In this document: one piece after another, positions 6,496-9,744 of the stretch
How positions within the stretch are numbered: the first letter of the stretch is position 1
Layout of the letters: each line of letters opens with the position of its first letter
NCBI GenBank assembly: GCA_018434645.1
Contig: JAHDOX010000130.1
Coordinates: forward strand, 1 to 9,744
Source: Synergistales bacterium
GTDB taxonomy: Bacteria > Synergistota > Synergistia > Synergistales > Thermovirgaceae
DNA length: 9,744 nt
Direction of reading: 5' to 3'
Notes under the pieces: model-generated
The model's input: only the letters and a program-made list of their open reading frames with translations
What the model was told of the DNA's origin: nothing
Database searches by the model: none
Made by a program: the position numbers and the translations under genes

Positions 6496-6867
6496 GTGCC
6501 GACAATCAATCAGCTTATAAGGAAGGGCCGTTACGAGAAGAAGGAACGTTCCAGTGCGCCTGCCCTTCAGCGTAATCCCATGAAACGGGGCGTGTGCACC
6601 AGGGTTTACACCGTAACCCCGAAGAAACCGAACTCGGCATTGAGAAAGGTGGCCAGGGTGCGCCTGACCAACGGAATCGAAGTGACTTCATACATCCCTG
6701 GTGTGGGACATAATCTGCAGGAGCACTCGGTGGTACTCGTCAGGGGAGGTCGTGTCAAGGACTTGCCCGGCGTCCGTTATCACATTGTCAGGGGAACTCT
6801 AGACTGCGGTGGCGTCGAGGGCAGGCGGCAGAGCCGTTCGAAATACGGCGCAAGACGTCCCAAATAA
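6496..6867 (+). CDS. rpsL: 30S ribosomal protein S12, 123 aa
   Basis: S12 sits at the interface of the small subunit next to the decoding centre and tunes tRNA selection accuracy. The protein is full length and collinear with E. coli S12 (124 aa). It starts MPTINQLIRKGR, has KRGVCTRVYTVTPKKPNSAL at residues 30-49, and GGRVKDLPGVRYHIVRGTLD at 84-103, ending SKYGARRPK. Lys43 and Lys88, where streptomycin-resistance substitutions occur in other bacteria, are both wild-type lysine. Asp89 is the residue that RimO methylthiolates in E. coli; whether that occurs here cannot be seen. The start is GTG with a strong Shine-Dalgarno. It lies 31 bases after the L7Ae-like gene and 21 bases before rpsG, so the three are surely co-transcribed. 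Confidence 0.99.
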   Translation: MPTINQLIRKGRYEKKERSSAPALQRNPMKRGVCTRVYTVTPKKPNSALRKVARVRLTNGIEVTSYIPGVGHNLQEHSVVLVRGGRVKDLPGVRYHIVRGTLDCGGVEGRRQSRSKYGARRPK

Positions 6868-6888
6868 CCGAAGGGGGATGCGGAGTAA

Positions 6889-7359
6889 ATGCCGAGGAAA
6901 GGACATGTTCGGAAAAAAGAGGTTCAGCCCGATCCGAAATATGGCAGTACCGAAGTAGCCAAGTTTATCAATTCCATTATGAAAGACGGGAAGAAGAGCC
7001 TTGCAGAGCGTATTATGTATGAAGCGCTCGAAACGGCGGCAAAACGACTGAATACCGACCCCATGGACGTATTTGAGAAAGCCATGGAAAACGCCCGGCC
7101 GGTGGTAGAAGTAAGGCCGAGGCGTGTAGGCGGGGCCACGTACCAGGTCCCGGTAGAAGTGCAGCCGGAAAGAGCCCAGGCTTTGGCCACCAGATGGATT
7201 CTGCAGTACGCTCGAGGAAGGTCGGGCATGCCGATGATCGAAAGGCTTGCGAGGGAGTTTGCCGACGCCTACAAGGGTGAAGGAAGCACCATCAAGAAAA
7301 AGGAAGATACTCACCGTATGGCTGAAGCTAACAGGGCCTTTGCGCACTATCGCTGGTGA
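6889..7359 (+). CDS. rpsG: 30S ribosomal protein S7, 156 aa
   Basis: S7 is a primary 16S rRNA-binding protein that nucleates assembly of the 30S head and lines the E site. The protein has the standard length and motifs: MPRKGHVRKKEVQPDPKYGS, a helix with KFINSIMKDGKKSLAERIMY, the AMENARPVVEVRPRRVGGAT block around residues 65-84, the beta-hairpin region YQVPVEVQPERA, and the C-terminal KKEDTHRMAEANRAFAHYRW. ATG at 6889 is preceded by AAGGGGG at 6871-6877 (eleven bases upstream) and a weaker GGAG at 6882-6885. In E. coli S7 represses its own operon by binding the rpsL-rpsG junction. That junction here is only 21 bases and shows no clear fold, so such control, if present, must use another site. 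Confidence 0.99.
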   Translation: MPRKGHVRKKEVQPDPKYGSTEVAKFINSIMKDGKKSLAERIMYEALETAAKRLNTDPMDVFEKAMENARPVVEVRPRRVGGATYQVPVEVQPERAQALATRWILQYARGRSGMPMIERLAREFADAYKGEGSTIKKKEDTHRMAEANRAFAHYRW

Positions 7360-7380
7360 TTCGGCTTGCAAGGATGTGCC

Positions 7381-7406
7381 GGAGACACCTTTTTAAGGAA
7401 GTCTCT
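7381..7406 (+). other. Possible small hairpin ahead of the fusA ribosome binding site
   Basis: In the 67-base rpsG-fusA gap, GAGAC (7382-7386) can pair with GTCTC (7401-7405) and CCTT (7388-7391) with AAGG (7395-7398), with a TTT loop and a 1/2-base internal loop. It ends five bases before the fusA Shine-Dalgarno at 7411. It lacks a following T run and is not a terminator. It could modulate fusA translation or be chance. Confidence 0.4.
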
Positions 7407-7426
7407 TGGCGAGGTGGTGATTTGAA

Positions 7427-9490
7427 GTGTCGGAATATAATTTGAAAAATATACGAAACATAGGCATCGCTGCGCACATCGATGCCGGGAAGACTACGAC
7501 CACTGAGCGGATCCTGTTTTACACGGGCAGAAAGCATAAAATGGGCGAAGTCCACGAAGGCGCAGCCACCATGGACTGGATGGAACAGGAGCGCGAACGG
7601 GGCATCACCATAACCTCGGCGGCTACGACATGTTTTTGGCGGGATCATCAGATAAATATTATTGATACACCCGGCCACGTGGATTTTACTGTAGAGGTGG
7701 AGCGTTCCATGAGGGTCCTGGATGGAGCTGTTGCGGTGTTTTGTGCTGTCGGTGGTGTGGAGCCGCAATCCGAGACGGTCTGGAGGCAGGCCGACAAGTA
7801 CCGTGTCCCCAGGATCGCCTTCGTTAACAAGATGGACCGGGTAGGAGCTGACTTTGCCTCAGTCGTCTCCCAAATGAGGGAAAAACTCGGCGCGAGGGCT
7901 GTGCCGATTCAAATGCCCATAGGTGTGGAGGACAGCTTTATCGGCATTGTAGACTTGGTGAAATTCAAGGCGGTAGTCTATCACGACGAACTTGGTTCTC
8001 AACCTAAAATTGTCGATATCCCACCGGAACTCCTTGAAGAAGCCAGGTTCGCAAGAGAAGTCCTCGTAGAAACCCTGGCGGATTTCGACGAGGAAATCAT
8101 GGTCAGCTTCCTCGAAGGAGAAACCGTTCCCGAAGAGACGCTCAGGCGCGCGATCAGGGAGAACACAATAAACCTCAACATATTTCCCGTAGCCTGCGGC
8201 TCGGCATTTAAGAACAAGGGTGTCCAGCCCCTTCTCGACGGCGTGGTGGACTATCTGCCGTCGCCCCTTGATTTACCTCCGGTAAAGGGGGTGCACCCCG
8301 ATACGGGAGAGACGGTGTTTCTGGAACCTGACGTCAACGAGCCCTTTTCTGCGCTGGCTTTCAAGATTGTGGTCGATCCTTTTGTGGGGCGGCTGGTTTA
8401 TTGCCGCATCTATTCCGGGTCAGTAAAAAGCGGTGACAGCCTTCTTAACACGACGACGGGAGGCAAGGAACGTGTAGGTCGGATTATCCGCATGCACGCC
8501 AACAAGAGAGAGGACCTTGAAATCGCCGAGACGGGAATGATAATTGCCCTTCCCGGGCTGAAGTCGACGAAGACGGGCGATACCCTTTGTAGCGACAAGA
8601 AACCGGTAGTGCTCGAAACGCTTGCCTTTCCGGAACCTGTCATCTCCCTTTCGGTCGAACCCATGAGCAAGGCGGACCAGGTCAAGCTTTCGAAAGGCCT
8701 TTCCGGTCTTGCCGAAGAAGACCCCACGTTCAAGGTAAAGACCGATGAGGAAACGGGACAGACTATAATCTCCGGCATGGGAGAGCTCCATCTTGAGATC
8801 ATAGTCGACCGGCTTAAAAGGGAATACGGAGTGGATGTCAAGGTTGGCAGGCCTCAGGTGGCGTACCGCGAAGCAATCAAGAGGCAATCTTCCGCCGAAG
8901 GACGTTTCGTAAGACAGTCCGGCGGCCGTGGGCAGTATGGCCACGTGGTCCTGGAACTAGAACCTCTCCCTGGGGGCAAGGGCTTCGAGTTCGAGAACAA
9001 GATCGTCGGCGGCGCGATCCCGAAAGAATTCATCCCGGCTGTCCAAAAAGGCATCGAGGAAGCCATAGGGACTGGTGTTTTGGGTGGATACCCTGTAATA
9101 GGAGTGAAGGCCGTTCTTGTAGACGGAAGTTTTCACGAGGTCGACAGTTCGGAAATGGCCTTCAAGATCGCGGCCTCGATGGCTTTCAAGGAAGCCATGA
9201 AAAAAGCGGAACCGGTTTTAATGGAACCGATTATGGCTGTAGAGGTAGCTACTCCAGAGGAATATCTCGGCGACGTCATGGGCGATCTCTCCGGAAGGCG
9301 AGGCCATGTCGAGGGAATGGAAATGCGCGGTAACACAAGAATAGTCAAGGCTTTAGTGCCGCTTTCGGAGATGTTCGGCTACGCAACTGATCTCAGAAGC
9401 AAGACTTCCGGAAGGGCTTCCTATTCGATGCACTTTTCGCATTACGAGGAAGTGCCGCAGACGGTTGCAAGCCAGCTGCTCGACAGATAG
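7427..9490 (+). CDS. fusA: Elongation factor G, 687 aa
   Basis: EF-G is the GTPase that translocates tRNA and mRNA through the ribosome and, with RRF, recycles ribosomes. The GTP-binding motifs are intact: AHIDAGKT at residues 16-23, RGITI at 58-62 (switch 1 Thr61), DTPGH at 80-84 and NKMD at 134-137. Domain II follows from about 300 (AFKIVVDPFVGRLVYCRIYS), domain III includes SGMGELHLE at 449-457, domain IV begins near GGRGQYGHV at 499, and its tip carries His570 in HEVDSSEMAFK, the residue inserted in the decoding centre. Domain V holds the GDVMGDLSGRRG block. Length is normal for EF-G (about 690-704). The start is GTG at 7427 with GAGGTGGTGA at 7411-7420; an in-frame TGA at 7418-7420 blocks any start further upstream. 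It is canonical EF-G rather than a tetracycline-protection or EF-G2 paralogue, judged from its operon position and full motif set. Confidence 0.99.
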   Translation: MSEYNLKNIRNIGIAAHIDAGKTTTTERILFYTGRKHKMGEVHEGAATMDWMEQERERGITITSAATTCFWRDHQINIIDTPGHVDFTVEVERSMRVLDGAVAVFCAVGGVEPQSETVWRQADKYRVPRIAFVNKMDRVGADFASVVSQMREKLGARAVPIQMPIGVEDSFIGIVDLVKFKAVVYHDELGSQPKIVDIPPELLEEARFAREVLVETLADFDEEIMVSFLEGETVPEETLRRAIRENTINLNIFPVACGSAFKNKGVQPLLDGVVDYLPSPLDLPPVKGVHPDTGETVFLEPDVNEPFSALAFKIVVDPFVGRLVYCRIYSGSVKSGDSLLNTTTGGKERVGRIIRMHANKREDLEIAETGMIIALPGLKSTKTGDTLCSDKKPVVLETLAFPEPVISLSVEPMSKADQVKLSKGLSGLAEEDPTFKVKTDEETGQTIISGMGELHLEIIVDRLKREYGVDVKVGRPQVAYREAIKRQSSAEGRFVRQSGGRGQYGHVVLELEPLPGGKGFEFENKIVGGAIPKEFIPAVQKGIEEAIGTGVLGGYPVIGVKAVLVDGSFHEVDSSEMAFKIAASMAFKEAMKKAEPVLMEPIMAVEVATPEEYLGDVMGDLSGRRGHVEGMEMRGNTRIVKALVPLSEMFGYATDLRSKTSGRASYSMHFSHYEEVPQTVASQLLDR

Positions 9491-9546
9491 AGAACAAGCA
9501 AAAGTAAAAAATATAGAAAAAAGGATATTCAGGGAGGGAATTAAAG

Positions 9547-9744
9547 ATGGCGAAGGCACATTTTGACAGATCGAAGCCTCACTTGAACATAGGTACGATA
9601 GGCCACATTGACCATGGCAAGACGACGTTGACGGCGGCGATCACGAAGACGCTGGGATCAGTTGGATGGGCGGACTACACGCCCTTTGAGATGATCGACA
9701 AGGCCCCGGAGGAGCGTGAGCGCGGAATCACGATCAACATATCG
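9547..9744 (+). CDS. tuf: Elongation factor Tu, N-terminal 66 aa (3' end outside window)
   Basis: EF-Tu carries aminoacyl-tRNA to the ribosomal A site as a GTP complex. The visible part starts MAKAHFDRSKPHLNIGTIGH and includes the P-loop GHIDHGKT at residues 19-26 and switch 1 Thr62 in RGITI (59-63). Ile21 stands where most bacteria have Val, as also seen in Thermotogae and Synergistota. The ATG has AGGGAGGG at 9531-9538, eight bases upstream. The 56-base gap after fusA is A-rich with no convincing promoter or terminator, so tuf is probably co-transcribed with fusA. All eight threonine codons in the fragment are ACG, unlike the mixed use in the neighbouring genes. Confidence 0.98.
   Translation, partial: MAKAHFDRSKPHLNIGTIGHIDHGKTTLTAAITKTLGSVGWADYTPFEMIDKAPEERERGITINIS

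Noticed and set aside
9480..9517. Possible tuf promoter (TCGACA and TATAGA) in the fusA-tuf gap
   Set aside because: The two hexamers are 26 bases apart, too far for a sigma-70 promoter; the gap is A-rich enough for chance matches.

Overview
The window is a housekeeping block: the 3' end of rpoB, a complete and unusually long rpoC, a 284-base gap, then the str operon genes in classic order (an L7Ae/YbxF-like K-turn protein gene, rpsL, rpsG, fusA) and the first 66 codons of tuf. All genes are on the + strand. Base composition is even and slightly GC-rich, and I see no sign of transfer, phage, transposase, CRISPR, tRNA or rRNA.

The organism is a bacterium, most likely of the Synergistota (moderate confidence, inferred from protein features only). 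The L7Ae-like gene between rpoC and rpsL is the Firmicutes/Synergistota/Thermotogae arrangement. The EF-Tu start (GHIDHGKT, then MIDKAPEERERGITINIS) and the 1657-residue beta' with a large N-terminal insertion point to the Synergistota or a Thermotogae-like deep lineage rather than classical Clostridia, whose beta' is near 1200 residues.

Layout: 1-933 rpoB C-terminus; 934-5907 rpoC, whose start codon directly follows the rpoB stop; 5908-6191 a gap with two identical 51-base hairpin repeats and a near-consensus sigma-70 promoter (TTGACA, 17 bases, TATTAT); 6192-6464 L7Ae-like gene; 6496-6867 rpsL; 6889-7359 rpsG; 7427-9490 fusA; 9547 to the end tuf. Gaps inside the second block are 21 to 67 bases, each with a strong Shine-Dalgarno sequence. 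The layout suggests two transcription units: rpoBC ending near the hairpins, and a translation operon fired by the promoter at 6134-6162.

Together the genes make the RNA polymerase catalytic core, two 30S proteins (S12 at the decoding centre, S7 in the head) and the two GTPases that deliver tRNA (EF-Tu) and translocate it (EF-G). No undescribed multi-gene system is visible. The parts most worth a second look are (1) the paired hairpin repeats between rpoC and the str promoter and (2) two large RpoC insertions that appear to be built from tandem copies of small modules, those in the C-terminal one resembling a segment of the beta' core.
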